Below are positions 41,562 through 56,620 of a stretch of DNA of 64,000 bases, one piece after another. The translations under genes were made by a program, and so were the position numbers. The notes under the pieces are model-generated. The model worked only from the letters and a program-made list of their open reading frames with translations. It was not told the DNA's origin and searched no databases. The stretch lies in NCBI RefSeq assembly GCF_002865645.1, contig NW_020194667.1, positions 372,001 to 436,000 of the forward strand. Direction: 5' to 3'. How positions within the stretch are numbered: the stretch's first letter is position 1; every line of letters starts with the position of its first letter. The DNA comes from Hyaloscypha bicolor E (lineage: Eukaryota > Ascomycota > Leotiomycetes > Helotiales > Hyaloscyphaceae).

Positions 41562-44500
41562 TTAACCTCCCCTCTAGGCCCTTGTCCCCAAGAGGCCTGG
41601 GAAAACTGCAAATAGCTTTACAAATATCCTCCTGAAACTTTCCTGGCCGCTAGCTTTCCCCAAAGACTTCCCATAATTACCCTATTATTACGCCAGGTAA
41701 TGGAGTTAAGGATATAGTTTACTAACCCTTTCTAGCTAGTTCGCAAATCGCCTCTGGCGATTTCCCCTTGCAAAGGTAGTATAAATATAGTATATATTAT
41801 CGGATATAAAGCTTATCCGATCTCCTGATTAGTTTATAAATCCTAACTTAGCCTCTATTTACGAATAAATTATTACTCTATAGGCCCAAGAGCTTGGAAA
41901 AGTTAATCCGATCTTCTGGTTCATTCGTAAATCCCTTCTTTGGAATTTTCTGGGTATTCCTGGTATAGAGCCGGTTCCGAATTCGTAATTACTATTCGGG
42001 AAGAGGGTATTATAAAAAGGCCTCTCTTTTTCTACTAACTAACCTTTCTTTTCCTTAATTATAATACCGTACCCAGCTCCTTCTCGTCTCTTATCTTCCT
42101 TCTTTAAGCCTTCTTCAAGCTCCTTTAAGCTTCTTTAAGCCTTATTCAAGCTTTATTTAAGTTCCCTTCTAATTCCCTCTTCTACTTCTTTATCTATTAA
42201 GATAAATACTTCTCTTAGTATTTATTAGCCTATTACTACCTATTTGGCTAATGCTTCCATATCCTTAATTTGCCCTTACTATCTTTAATATTCTAAGAAT
42301 ATTACTAAATTTCCCGACCTTATTTATATTAAGAGTAATAATTACTCGGTATATAATTACTACTACTCTAAGAATAAGAAATATAATCCTATAAGTTATA
42401 AATTTCTTCTTTTATTTCTTATTCTAATACTATCTAAGGTTTCTCAAGTATATATAGTATAATTAAACTGCCTTCTTTAAGCCATTAATATATATAAGTA
42501 TCTTCCCTATTCTTTACCCGAAAGAGAGAAGGCTATTACTATTCTTCTTTTATATTAAACTATATATACTTCTCGTATTAAAGCTATTATTCGAGGCTAA
42601 TGAATTCCCCTAATAATCCAAGGAATAGGTCAAGTAATTCTTACTAGCTTAGTATAAGTATAAAGTACTTTTAATAATATAATTAATATTCTTTAGTATT
42701 AAGTAAGCTTACTTCTTTCTTATTTCTTACTAATAGCTAATAGCTTTATAGGCCAATTTATTACTTATTTCTCGAGAAAATTCTAATAAGAATAATAATA
42801 AGAATAGTAGAGAATAGTTACGAGAATAGGGTATTTATAGAATATAGAAATTAGAATTTTTAATAATTTTCATATGGTTTTTCCAAGAATAAATATATAG
42901 TTTTTTAATAGTTTTCTAATAAAAGCATTTATTTTTTATATCTCTATTTAGCTAATAGTATTATAATATTACTCTTTTCCAAGTATTCTTATAATTCTTG
43001 AGCTATATTCTCTAGATTACTTAGTAGTTCCTATATATTATTTGCTAATAAGTAGCCCTTCTAATAAACGAGATACTTCCTTTCTTTTCTACTCTCTCTA
43101 TAGGCTATAATAGATTCTATCTCGAATTCTTCTTTATCCTTAATCTTAACCGGCTCTAGTTCTACTATAGTACTAGCTTGCGGGTATTATGGTTCCAAGA
43201 AAGAAATATAGAAAATATTATAAATCTAATATAATAGTAGTAATTTCAAGTAATATACCTATTTATATATTCCTATAACTTCCAGAACTTTAAAGGAGCC
43301 AAGATATCTATCTATTAGCTTTATACTAGGTTATAGCTATTAAATGTTCTTTATATAAAGCATAACTTTATTATATATCTTAAACTTCTTATTAATATAT
43401 TTCTTATTATAGTACTTTTTTTATATATTTACTACTTCTTACTATTATTTTTCTAGTACCTCCTATTCTATTTGAATTCTTTATATTCTTTCCTATATTA
43501 CTAGTACTTCTTTTTCTGGAATATTATTCTTAATATATAGTTTAATACTAGGATGAAATTCATATAAGATATAGAATAGAGATATTCCTATTATTAAATA
43601 TATAGAGTTATTATATATAAATTCTATAAGAGTAAGCTTTATTACCTAGTTATCCTACTAGTAGCTAGTATAATACCTCAAGTATTATTCTAAAGTTTGG
43701 TTTAGATTCTCTATTTATTTATTAGTTTACGGATAAAATACTATACTTAGCTATTATTGAATTTTTAAGTAAAAATATAGATTTAACCAGAACTTACTTA
43801 TAAAAACAGATCCTCTATTAGAGATTATACCCGTAAGTATACTAAAGTCTTTAATAATATAGTATATAAATAGCTCTACTAGCTCAGGAGCCAAGACTTC
43901 TTTAGTAGTCGGAATATATTATACTATTTTCATATACCTATTAATAATAATAAGTATAGAATTATATATTTTACTATAAAATCTAGAAAGAGGTAGCCCC
44001 GTAATAAAGTCTATAGTAATTTCTTGCTATGGCTTAGAGAGAAGAAAGAACGAACTAAGTATATTATATAGTAGATATTTCTTTACCTTAATCTATTAAT
44101 ATATAGGACAAGTTCTAATATAGTCTTTTATATTCTTTCTTATACTTTACTAGAAGTACTTTCTCTAGAGAATCTCTAATATCTTACTAGTACTAAAATA
44201 CCCACTTATAAGATTATTATAGTTAGCTTATAGTAATTTTTTTTTAAGAGCCGGCTTATTTAGTATATAGATAGTATCCTAATATCTTAATAACCCAGAT
44301 ATATTAAGTTCCCAAATCTTAATGGCTCTAGTAAAGATTTCTTTTAAGAACTATTTATACTACTAGTATTATACTAATAAATTAAGCCTTTAGTACTATA
44401 ATAGTAGTTTAAATAATATCTTTCCGCTTTTCTTATATACTATTTCGGACCTAGCTACCTATATAGCTAGAATTCGTAATATATACTATTTATAACTAGT

Positions 44501-45289
44501 TATACTAGTAATAGGCTCAAGTAATAATATCTCCGGTACTACTTTATTACTAAAATAGACTTCCTCTTCGGAATTCCTTAGTATTTCGCTAATTAAGGAA
44601 TACCTACTTCCTTTCTCCTGGGCCTTATATTATGGTATTATAGGAATAGTATAATATCCTATTACTACTACTTATAAGGTTCTCTATTTTATATTCTATA
44701 GCTTATTATAAAATATAAGTAATAAAGTATCTTTATTTATACCTGCTATAAAGTCTGGCCTTCTTAATAGCCTATTAGCGGAATTACTATATCCCGGCTA
44801 GTATTCTAAGATAAAGTTAAAGGTAGCCAGCTTCTCTACCTATTTTATTTATTAACTATTTAGTTTTCTTTTAGTTATAAAATATTTCAAGTTATTATAA
44901 TCTATCTTAATAATAATAGTATACCGGATATATACCAGGTAATACTACTAAGTACGGAATACTAGAATAATAGCCAAGAGTTTAGAGTTATATATCTTAT
45001 ACTTACTCTTAATTATAGTTATCTTTTTTAAATAGAAAGTAATAGGGTATTACCTGGCTTCTGCCCTTTTACTAAAGAACTAGGAAATTATATCTATAAT
45101 TATAAATCCTGAAATATCCGTTTCTATATAAATTTTTAAGACTAGATTAAAATAATAAAGAATTAGTACTATTATAAATATAATTTATAGCTTCCTAAAA
45201 GCCTTATTTGCCTTATTCGTCTAGCTAAACTAATATAGTAGTTTTTTACTAGTTTTTAGTAAATTAGTTAATTCTTTTATTACCCTAAA

Positions 45290-46250
45290 GTATTTATAGA
45301 TAAATCTCTAGTAAAAGTTAGTAAAACCCAGGAATACTTAGACTTCTCGGATATTATTCTTTAGGGCTAGCTATTTCCTAATAACTATAATCCGGCTAGC
45401 CTTTATTTCTATACTATCTGGGCTAATTATAAATTCCAGGAACTTTACTCTCTCTATATTAAACTTGTATTTTGCCAAGTTTATAAAGAGCTAGTATTAC
45501 TATAACTACTCGAATATATATCGGACTGCTGTTATATACTATTCTAGGTTCTCTAAATAAATTAAAATATTATCTAGATAGACTATATAAATAATATTTA
45601 TAAGGCCTACTAGTATATGATTAATATATACCTAGAATATTACCGGAGTATTAGATAGTTTAAAGGATATAATATAATACTTAAAATATTTATAGTATAT
45701 TCGGAATATTGTCTTTTACTTATTACCCTCCTATATTTATAACTAATAATAAGTATTCTTTAAGTCTAGCTTTATATATACCTTTACTCTATAAAGCCTG
45801 TCTATTATCTTACTAATAAGTAGTAATAGTATTTGGTTCTTAATAGTAATCCTATTTAGACCCCGGTAATTAATATATAAATATAGGCCGCCTTTTTTCT
45901 TTAGAATAAATATAATTAGGGTATTAGCTAGGCTAGTAAAATAATGAATTTACTTCTTCTTTAAGCTAGTATTAAAATATTCCTAAAGGACTTTAAGCTC
46001 TCTTTCTAATAAAGTATATATAAGACTATATAGTAGTTAGAATCCTAGTTCCAGATCTATATAATACTCTATTATATAGTAATCGGGCAATATACCTATA
46101 GTTTCTATAAAGAATATTTAGAAAAGATCCTAATACTTCCTGGAAAGTATAACTATTCCGTTTATAGTAATAGTAGTAATTCTTTAGTTATCTATTATAG
46201 GATAGGTAATTAATAGAAAAACATATGCCTTATACTTTATTACTTTAGTA
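45290..46250 (-). pseudogene. gypsy 1 reverse transcriptase relic
   Basis: The catalytic YLDD box is present as YLDN (45560-45580), and the downstream FLGF-NFYxRFI motif lies at about 45290-45335, interrupted by a TAG. The upstream extent is approximate. Many in-frame stops make it non-functional. Confidence 0.7.
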
Positions 46251-47957
46251 AACTTCCTAGTATTTAGAACTTTAATTTTCTATAATTAAATCTAGTATCT
46301 TTATATTACCTCCCTAAAGGAAATTAGGGAATTAACCTAGTAAAGCTATAGGAATTCAAGTATTATATTAATATGGTTTAAATCGAAATTATATAATATA
46401 AAGTATATATTAGTCTCTCTTTAGTTCCCTAGTATATCCTCGGTAATAATCCCAAGAATATAATCTCTATATAAATAAATACTTCTTTCCTCTAGTAAGA
46501 ATAAGGGAGTTATCCTTAATATTAACGGAATACCTATATTTAAGGCTAATTTTCTCTTTATATAATTAGCCTTTATACCCGAGTTAACTAATACTCTAAT
46601 CCTTTACTTATCTTTTCTTATCTTAATAATAACCTTAATTACTATTCTTATTTTAGGGGCCTTGCCCTCTATAATATAAATAAGTATAATTATTACGGGA
46701 TATACCTATTTCCTGGCTTCTTTAGTTCTAGGTACTTATATACTTTATAGCCAGACTTATTATAGTTATAGCAAGTCGGTTTTTCCTAATTTGGGCAAGT
46801 AATAATATAATAACCCTTCTTCTAGTAAGTAAAGCAAGTTATATCCGGTCTTATAGATCCTAATATAAATACTATATTAGACCCTATTACTATACTTTTA
46901 CTATCCCGGTTATATAAATCTTATAATAAGGATATACTTCTCTTTCGTTTCCCTTTATTATTCCCTTTCTTCTTTCTCTAATTTTCTTTCTTTTATTAAT
47001 CTATTAGCTTATTATTATATTCCTATTAAGCAGACTAGTTTAAGTTATTCTTAATCCTTATAGCTATAGAAATAAGCTTCTCCCTTTCTTATAGAATATT
47101 TCCTTAGTAATTAATCTCGTTCCGAATCTCCTGCCTCAAGTTACTAAATAAGTCATTCCGCTCTTATAGTAAACCCGTATATCCCAAGTTATTTAATAGG
47201 CTATCTAAGTAGGATATAAAGCTTTGGATATTTTAACCTGGCCACTATTTTATATCCTTAAACTTGGCAAGGGTATTATTATTATGGTTCTCCGGATCCA
47301 AGATAGAATTCTTTATAAACTTAATAAAGGTCTCCTAATCCGTAGTATTAATGCCTACTAATTACTCCCTATACTTCCAGATATCCCTGGCTATATTCTT
47401 AAAGTAAGAAGCATAATATATAACTTTTGCTATATCTATAGTCTAGGTAATCCCGCCGTCTTTATACTATTTTAGCTCTGCCTAGTAGAAGAAGTCCTGG
47501 GCTTCCTTAATACTCTTCCCCTTATAGGTTAGTAATTCTCGGGTTTTTAAAGTCCTGCAAACCAAATATACTACCGGTAGTATAATAGGTTCTATAATAG
47601 GTACCCGAATATCCTCAAGATAGCAAATTTGAGCTTCCAAATCCTCCAGATTCTCCCTCTATTATATTTCTACTTCTAACTTAGTAATATAATAATAAGC
47701 CACCGCTAGCTTCTCTATTATTATTATCCTACTAGCTAGTTCTAGGGATATCTAAGTTCTACTTCCTTCTTCTAATTAGGCAGTAGCTAAAGTGGCTAAC
47801 TAGGCGCTCCCCTGGATACCCGACTAGGTTGCCCTAGTAATAGCAGAGGCACTTCTTCTAGTTAATACTCTAGCTATTAGTGGTTTTATCTATTAATAGC
47901 TTAACTACCTTGTAATAAACTACTCCCCGAAGATTAGATTAATTAGAATATAAGATA

Positions 47958-48251
47958 TATAATAATAGAGTAATATATAAGTAGTTAAGATAAGTAAGCT
48001 ATAGAGTAATACTTGCAAGTATAACTAATTTCAAGAATTAATTCTAATAAGAGACTAATTAATACCCCTTCTAAAGCTAGGAGTATCTCCCTATATATTC
48101 CCTAGTACTTAGCCAGGTATGCGAAGCCCTTTATTTAATTAGCAAATCCCATATAATTTATATAATTCCGATTACAAGCTATACTCAAAATAGGAAACTA
48201 GATCTATAACATCTAATACCTGTCTATATGCTATTATGTATGCCTATTATA
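47958..48251 (-). repeat. LTR (5') of gypsy element 1
   Basis: Aligns without gaps to 41268-41561. In the stretches I compared, essentially all differences are transitions, with this copy carrying the T/A state. Confidence 0.8.
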
Positions 48252-49118
48252 GCCAAAACCCTTGATTTACTACTCTGGATTTGATTCTCTTAACTATTAT
48301 AATAGTAATTATTTCTCTAGAGGGCATTATATTAACTAAGATATGAGTATGAGCTTAGCTTATTTTCTTCTTCTCGCTATTATACTATTATAATCCTTAT
48401 AATAATACTCTCTCTGTAAATATAATAGTAGAGGCCTACCCTTAATATTTCTTTTATATAATATAACCTAGCTAATAGAAGTAATATCTTATGGTAATAT
48501 AGCTAGTTTCTGCCTGGCTATACCATAGTATTACGTATTAAGGAAAGGATCTTAGTAAGGTCCTTTATACTATAGAGAAAATAATATATACTATATGCCT
48601 GGATCTGGGCTAATCTATAACGAGAAGAATCTCAATAAGCTTCCTTGGGCTAATAGAGACAATAATATACGCTAATACCTTAATCTAGACTAATCTATAA
48701 TAAGTAGGACCGATTTCTATTTAATATAGCTATAGTAGGTAATAATCTATATAATAATAGTATTATTAAAGCTTCTACTAAGTATCCTATAGACTAAATA
48801 CGAAATGCCGGTAGTAAGAGAATGAGTTATAAGCAGGCAAGCTAATATAGAAGATAATATAGAGATATATTATATAACCTCGGGAGAAGCTTAATTAGCG
48901 GTTATTATATATTAGAATAATAGATCTAGTAATTAAAGGCTATTCCGAGAATTATTTGGCTCTAGGGCATTGCCTTGGCAGGACTATAATTACTACTAGA
49001 ATTAGTATAGTATAATCTATACTATAAAGTCTTAATTCTATAAAGGGAAAGTCGATTTGAGCTTAGCTTTATAGAAATAATTATAAGCTCTATAAAATAG
49101 ATATTATAAATTGGATTT
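48252..49118. other. AT-rich spacer between two gypsy elements
   Basis: Degraded sequence with no ORF or motif recognised. Confidence 0.4.
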
Positions 49119-49416
49119 TATAAGGTATTTATTAGTAAGTAATAAGATAATAGAATAAATTAGTATATTATAAAACTATAGTATTAAATTTAGTATAAAA
49201 CTAATCTCTGTTTCTCTTATAAGGTCTAGGGAAGCCCCCTCTAAATAGGAGGCTCTAATAGCATATATATAATTAGTAATTTATAAGCTTAATATATATA
49301 ATATAAATAGTAATTAGTTAGGATATTAAAGGGCTACCGAACTCCCTAATTAATACCCGTAATATCCGAGGTTCGTTATATGCCCTTAAGTCACGTGCGA
49401 CCCTATATATATTATA
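49119..49416 (-). repeat. LTR (3') of gypsy element 2
   Basis: 298 bp; ends ..ATATTATA where the partner keeps ATATTACA. Confidence 0.85.
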
Positions 49417-52400
49417 ACTATGCCTCCTTTCTAGGATCTTATTCTCAAGATCTATTAATCTATTCTAGTAAATATTTAATTAATTATTTATTTAATTAAC
49501 GTAAACTTCTAGTATCTTGGGAGATAATTTTACTAATATAATCTAGATAATAGACATAAAAATCGTCTAATTAGATCGGGGCTAAGTAAGCAAGAAGAAA
49601 AGGTAATTATATCCCAGGTATAGGGGCTAGCCGGTAATTGCGATTTCGTTTGGGATCTAAGCGTTCTAATTAGCTCGATCCAAAGTACTAAGGCACTATT
49701 TCACGAAATTAATACTACCTATTAGATCTCGTATTAGAATAATCTAAATAGCTATATGGAAAGAATTTAATAAATATTTATATGAGAAACTCATGCGAAT
49801 ATTTCTGAGATCCTAGAGATTATTTACGGGCTTCTGGGAGCATGTATTAATTAGTTATACTAATTTCCGATTAGAACTAGCTCGAAAACTAGTAATTAAT
49901 CTAGGTAATTCTTTACCTCTATAAAAGAATCTCTTTATATTACTATGTGCTCTCTTTTTTTTCTAATAACTACACACATAATAACTTTTTCTATTATTAC
50001 TTTCTAGCTTTTTCTTCTGCTCTTCTTTAAGTCTTCTTTAATTACTTTTAATTAATTCTATAATATCTTCTTCTGGCTTTATTATTTATTAATATAATAA
50101 TAAGCATAAAGGTAATCTTATAGCCTCCTTTCCTATTACTAGTAGATACTTGAAATATTTCAAGTATTTACTTATTAATTTCTTTATCTTATGTGCCATA
50201 GTACTTAGTAAGAAGAATTACGACTATTATAATAAGGATTCTGAGTCTTATATATTAGTAAGTTCTTTAGCTTTAATATCTATTAAAGCTAATGCGATTT
50301 CAGATTCCTTACTATTTATTAGAGGCTTGCCGGTTCTAGAAAGACATTATTATAATCTTTAAGAAATTTCTTAAAATATATCCTAAATAGTATTATATTA
50401 ATAAGAATAATATTATTAATTAGGTTTTTAAAGACTAGAAGAATACTAATAAGCTTTGGAATTCTTCTTCCCGTCTTAATAAGGCAGATAATAATACTAC
50501 TTAAGTTAGTATCCTAAAGATAAGTTTTTTCTAATATGTTTAGGTACTTACTAATTCCTTAAAGAAATACCGTAATATTTACCTTTAAGATATTAACCTT
50601 ATTACTAAGCTTACTATAAAAATTACTAAATAATTTATTACTAGTACTTTAAGTACTAATAATATAATACTTATAATTATTCGGGACCTAACTTTAGAAG
50701 TTCGGGCTTTTTATAAGGCATATATAGCTATTATAAGTTTCTTACTTACTTCTCTTAATATTTTTAATATTAATATTATTATAGTATAACTATATCTTAT
50801 TAAGAAATAAGCGGATTTCGGAAAGTATTAGTTAATTCTTTACTAAGTCCTAAATAAGGCTAGCGTTTAGTATTCTTGCTTTAGGAATTTATAAAAATTA
50901 GAATTTATTTATTTAAGATACCCGTAACTAGTTTACTTATAATAAATCTTTCTTAATCCTAAATCTTTTTCTAATAATTTAAATATAATTCTCGTAAGCC
51001 TTAATAAAACCCTAGAAAACCTTTATAAGTAAAAAAACCTAGGGAAAAAATATTTCTATTACTATTCCGGGCCTTTTCTTAGCTATTTAGGTCCTTTCTT
51101 TCTCTTAAGTAGCTTTCTTCTTAGTAATTTAGAATTCTTTTTAATTTTAAAAAATTATTAAAAAATAGTTTTAGATTTCAAGCTATAGTTTTAGTTATAT
51201 AATTTTAGAAGTTCCTTAGAATTTTTAAGGTTAGGAAAAGCAGGTAACCAGGTATTATAATCTTTAGGCCAGGCTTTCTATTTAATTAAATACTATTACT
51301 TCTTATTTCTATTATTTTATTAGTAGTTAATAATAGCTTCTATTTCTTATTCTTATTCTTTATTATTATTTACTAATTCCGGAAGTTTTTTAGAGAGATA
51401 TAGGTATGGCTCTTAATTCTTTTTTATTATATATTTTTTAAAGAGGGAAATATAGAAAGTTAGATATAAATAATTATATATACTTAATAGTTCTAACTTA
51501 TATACTAAATTACTAATATATTTAAGAATCCTAAATAAACCTATAAATTTTAGCTTAAGCTTTCTTGCCTTAAGTTTAATATTTCTTATTAATAATATTT
51601 AGCTAATTAGTACTTATTATAATAGGTTTCCCGGTTATTTTATATATAATACTATAAATCCTTAAGCTTTCTTTACTTTACTTTAAGGGTTTCTAGCTTC
51701 CTATATATAGCTAGTATCTTTTCTATAATCCTATTCTCAGGATTTTATAGAAATTAAAAATAGTATCCGTAATATATATAAAAAGATATGTCTTATAAAA
51801 CCTAATATTTTAAGTTATTATATATAAATTTCATAAAAGATAACTTCTTAAACTAGTTATTCTTTTAGGTATTATAATAATATCTCAGGTAATATTTTAG
51901 GGCCTAGTTCTATCTTTTTATCTAATTATTTATCTAAGAATAGTAAGCTATACTCAAATACTATTTATATATTAAGTAAAAGTAGAAAGTAGATTAGAAC
52001 TAGTTAGTAAATACTATTTCTTAATTAGAAATAATTCTATTAGGAAAGCCAAAAATCAAGAAAACATATTCCTATATAATCTTAGTAAGCTTTAGAAAGT
52101 TAATAGTTTTATAGTATATAATATACCTCGCTATTTTAGAGTACTAGTTAATAACTATAAGAATTATATTAAAATCGGGACCTCTTACTAGGTTCTTATA
52201 TAGTAATAAATCTATAATAAAATTTATAAAGATCTTATTTTAGGATCTCTCAGGCTATAATAAACTACTAAGTAGATTATATAGTAAATACCTCTTTATC
52301 TTAACTCTCTAGTAAATATTATATTTTTAATAATAATTATAAATATTTCTTTTTATATTCTTCTAATACTAAGACTTTCTAAGAAGCTCGAGAGTTTTCT

Positions 52401-53499
52401 TTATTTCATAATATCTAGCTATTAGGTTATTATAATAAAGCTTTATAACTTCTTAATATAAAGCAGGATTATTAGGTATAATAATTCTTAAATAATACCT
52501 GAGTAGGCCTAAATTATTTTTCTAGATTTCTTTTCTCTTAATATCTTTCTTACTAAGCCTCTATTTTATAATATTCTAATATTAAGAATTATTTCTCTAA
52601 GCTACCTAAATAATATCTAGAAGGGATTTAGATAAAGGGGCTAGTACTATAGCTCTTTTAATAGCCGCGCATATTTATATACGAGGAATTAGGTATTTAT
52701 AACTATTTAATTTAAAAACTCGGGGAACTAAGAAATCTTTAGTTCTATTAAGTAATATAATTATAAATACCTCTATTACCTTAGTTATAGTAATAGAGCT
52801 TTTAAGGCATCTCTCTATATCTTGCTTCTTAACTAATTCTATAATTAAGAGATCTATAAGATAATCTATCTACTTGTCTTATAATAAATATTTTTTCTTA
52901 GCTATTATAAATATAGCAAGTATTAAATAATACTTATTTCAAAAAAAAAACTTTTTAGATATTTATAAGAATCTCTAAATTATAATTATAAAAGCTTTCT
53001 TTAGCTTATTCTAAAAGATTAGAAGCCAAGTTATATTAATAGAACCTTCTTTATAATTAGATCTTTTACTAGGTTTATTTATTAGGTTTAAGGTGCCTTT
53101 ATAATAAATAATATTAAAATCATATATTATAAGATATATTACCTAACGCGCTTAATAATTCTCTAGATACTTTATTTCTATAAAGTATTAGAGATTATTA
53201 TAGTCTATAATAACCTTAATTATGAACCTGGATTCTTTAAGATAATAGTACTAATACTTAAAGGCTTTAATAATTACAAGCAGCTCCTTATTATAAGTAT
53301 TATAGTTATATTTAGCTCCGGAGAGTTTCCGGAACTAGAATATTACTAGATACTAGTATTTTTTCGGGCTATTACTAGAATTAACTTATTATAAAATAGT
53401 ACTAGTAATTACGAATTTTAATATATTAGTTTTAATACGAATCTTCTTAAAAGAATTAAAATAGACTAGAATAGGTATTATAATAAAAGCTTTTTTTAA

Positions 53500-54300
53500 A
53501 GTCTTAAAGCTTTTAGCTACTTTATTTATTTATATAAAGAAATCAGATTTCTGGCCCTTTTCTATTTCTTTTAAGAAATCTATTAAGCCTATAATTACCT
53601 AAAAGTAATAGTAAATAAACCTGTAATAGAAATTAGTAAATCCAAGAAATACTTAAATATTATAGAATAATTCTAGTTCTGGCTATTTAATAATATTATA
53701 AACCTATTTAGGATTTATATAAATATCTTCTATTCTAATAAGAAAGCCCAGAAATTCGACTTTCTTAATATTAAACTTATATTTACTAAGTTTATAAAAC
53801 AGGTTATTTTTATATAGCCTAGTAAGTATCTAGTAAATATAATTATAGTATTTACTTTTATTTCGGGAGTAAATAAGAATATTATCTAAATAAATAACTA
53901 TGAAATAATCTAGGAGCCCTATAAGTATAGTATTAATATATACTTGAAATATAGCTAGTATATTAACTAGCCTAAAAAGTATTATAAGATATTTAAAATA
54001 GCTATAGCGGGTCCTAAAAGCCGTCTTCTATTCGTATTTTTTACGAATTCTTACCTAATAATATATATTCTTGAGATCTAGCTTTATAAAGATCTTAGCT
54101 TCTCGGAGCTAGTTAAGAATCTTATTAATAAGAGAAAGCAAATACTAATTCTTAATTATGACTTAATTAAGTTTATAATAATTAATATAAAAGTATAGCC
54201 CTTTATTCTTTTTAAAGATAAAAAGAATAGGTGCCCTTACTAGGCTTTTACTAGGCCTTATCTAATATTTATAAAGCATATCCTATAAATACAAATATAA
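53500..54300 (-). pseudogene. gypsy 2 reverse transcriptase relic
   Basis: The catalytic box reads YLDNILIYS, with the second Asp replaced by Asn, a G-to-A change. FLGFTNFYYRFI follows about 80 codons later, as expected in Ty3/gypsy RT. Numerous stops. The limits are approximate. Confidence 0.7.
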
Positions 54301-56620
54301 TATTTCTAGTTAGGTCTCTAATAAATTATATAAAGGCCTATATGAGACTATACTATTTATATTAATAGAGTATTTAATACTACTAAAATTAGGAAGTTCT
54401 AAAGCTTTATTAGAGTCAAAAACCTTTAAGAAGTTTTTATATTTATTATTCCGAAAATAAATAAGTATTTCTAAGGCCCCTTTCTGGAGAATATTAATTT
54501 GCCACATTAAAAACTCTTATTTAGTATTACTAGAACTATATAATAAAGTAAAAACCTAGTAATTATTATAAATATATAAAGCCTATTATCTAGAATAGTT
54601 ATATTTGCCTTTAGTTAAGAATAAGACTTAAGATATTAGCTTAGGGTACTAGTTAAGCTTCTTACTAAACTCTTTTAGTATTAGGATCTTAATATTATTA
54701 GGCTATATAAGTATATATGCCTATTATTTCTTAATATAGTCTATATATTATATAAGAATTGCTTTATAGAATTCCATACTAAAAACGAGGCTATAAGAGC
54801 TAATATTCTTATACTTATAGAACTAGAACTTAAAAAAATGTATTTTGCTATAATTATTTATAATAAATACCTTAAGATTATAGGCTTAATAAACCTTAAA
54901 TCTATTCTTATAAAAGATTATAAATTCTTAGTTATATTTAGCTAAGGTAATAAAGCCCCGGCTTTAAGCCTAATTATTATTAAGGAAGTTATAGTCTAAC
55001 CCGGTATTACCGAGTCTGCTATATATCTCTAAGGCACCTATTTCTAGCTATATTAATCTTGCTTAAATAGTTATATAAAGTAATATGCCTTTTTTATTAT
55101 AGCCAAAATTATTAATATTTAAGATTTGGCTTTCTCTTTTCCCTATTTCTTAGGAGAGTCTTCTCTAGAGTATTTTTCCATAGTAATAGTATTAATCTGC
55201 TTTTATAAATACCTTAATTCTTCTATGGTTTTGGCCTTATTAAGGTTCTATTAAGCCTATTTAGTATACTTAGAATACTTTGCATTTCCTGAGAAGTATC
55301 TTTTCTATTTATAAGTCTAATAAACTATACCTAAAGTAGAACTAGTACTTTATTAAGGCCTTAAAGGGGCTAAAGTACTATCTGAGGGTTTCTCACGTGA
55401 TTTTCGGAACTTATTCTTCCTTTTTTAATGGTCTTGCGAATTAGAATTCGCTAAGTTAGAGTTCTTGGAGGCAGAATTGCCCTTACTAGACTCTCCTATC
55501 TTTGCTTTCCTTAATTTGGGATAAGTAATATATTCTGCTTTCTGAGCTTTCTTAAGCTACTTAGAAACAAATACTGCCTTATTTCCTGAGAGAATAAATA
55601 TAAGTATCTAATAAGTCTTATAATTAGATAAAGTAGTATTAAGAGTCCGGACCCGGTCTCTCTCAAAATATAGGTCCTAGTTAACTTCGAGACTAATTAT
55701 CCGAGTATATAACTCGGTAACTATCTCGCCATTCTTCTAATAAAGATCTTGGAGCTTCTTAAAGGCATCTTATTAACGGGTTTAAGGTATTTGAAGCATA
55801 TTAGCCAAGTAAGCCTTAAATTACTTCTAATAGACCTCATATAATAGTAGGCTTTGCTTTATTATAGCCTCTCAAGTATCGTGAGTTTTGTCCCTAAAAG
55901 CACTTGTAATAGAGTTAATTCTAGAAAAGTATCTATTATAAGTCTAAGATTAGGTTCTAAAGACTGCCTCCTAGAAAGACATAAATATTCTCTATTTCTT
56001 AAAGGACTTTCTATAATATAAGTCAGGTATCCGGACCTTAAGAAGCTTCTCTTGGTCTAAATATATTTTCAGGATATTATATAATAGCTCCTAATAAATA
56101 GTATTAAGATTACTCTTAAAGCTTATTATATTAGGAAAGGAAGTGGGTTCTAATCCTATTTCAGGAAGTTCCCTAGTAAGAATTACTAAGGAAAAGGAAG
56201 TAAACTCATAAATAGAGTTTCTACGAGATATAATAAACCACAAGGTATTCCTAAGGGTACTCTTATATTACTCTAATTATAGGATATATTAGTTAATTAT
56301 ATTTACTAATTCTTGCTTTTATTAGAGCGCTTTGACTTTAGTATATAAGCCCTATTCCGTAGCTTGGGTAGTAGTAACTCGGGCATTAATCTCGGTATCT
56401 TAATTATTACCGGGATTATTTACATTATTATTACTGGCTCTTAGAGGCTCCTGAGGGGCCCTATTAAAAGTATTAGACGAGCCTTTACTATTACCCGTAT
56501 TGGGATTAATCTATTTGACTTCCTCTATAGAAATAGCTTTAGTAAAAGGTTATATATTTTGCAGATTTCGAGATATAATTACTTATTAAACTACTTTCTT
56601 TAAAAGTAAAGAGATTAGCT

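Larger units (their letters stand above)
41268..48251 (-). mobile_element. Ty3/gypsy LTR retrotransposon 1, RIP-degraded
   Basis: A 6984-bp element with 294-bp LTRs at 41268-41561 and 47958-48251. The minus strand carries pol relics. FLGFTNFY*RFIYKYF lies near 45290-45335 and YLDNILI (family YLDDILI) at 45560-45580. A ruined Gag zinc knuckle lies near 46760-46860. All show stops and C/G-to-T/A changes. Flanking 5-mers (AGGCA and GCCAA) do not match, so no target duplication is visible. Confidence 0.8.

Noticed and set aside
50150..50362. 70-codon ORF in the AT-rich block
   Set aside because: It lies inside gypsy element 2 on the strand opposite to pol, has low complexity and no motif.
54310..54507. 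65-codon ORF in the AT-rich block
   Set aside because: A surviving open fragment of the ruined gypsy pol, not a gene.
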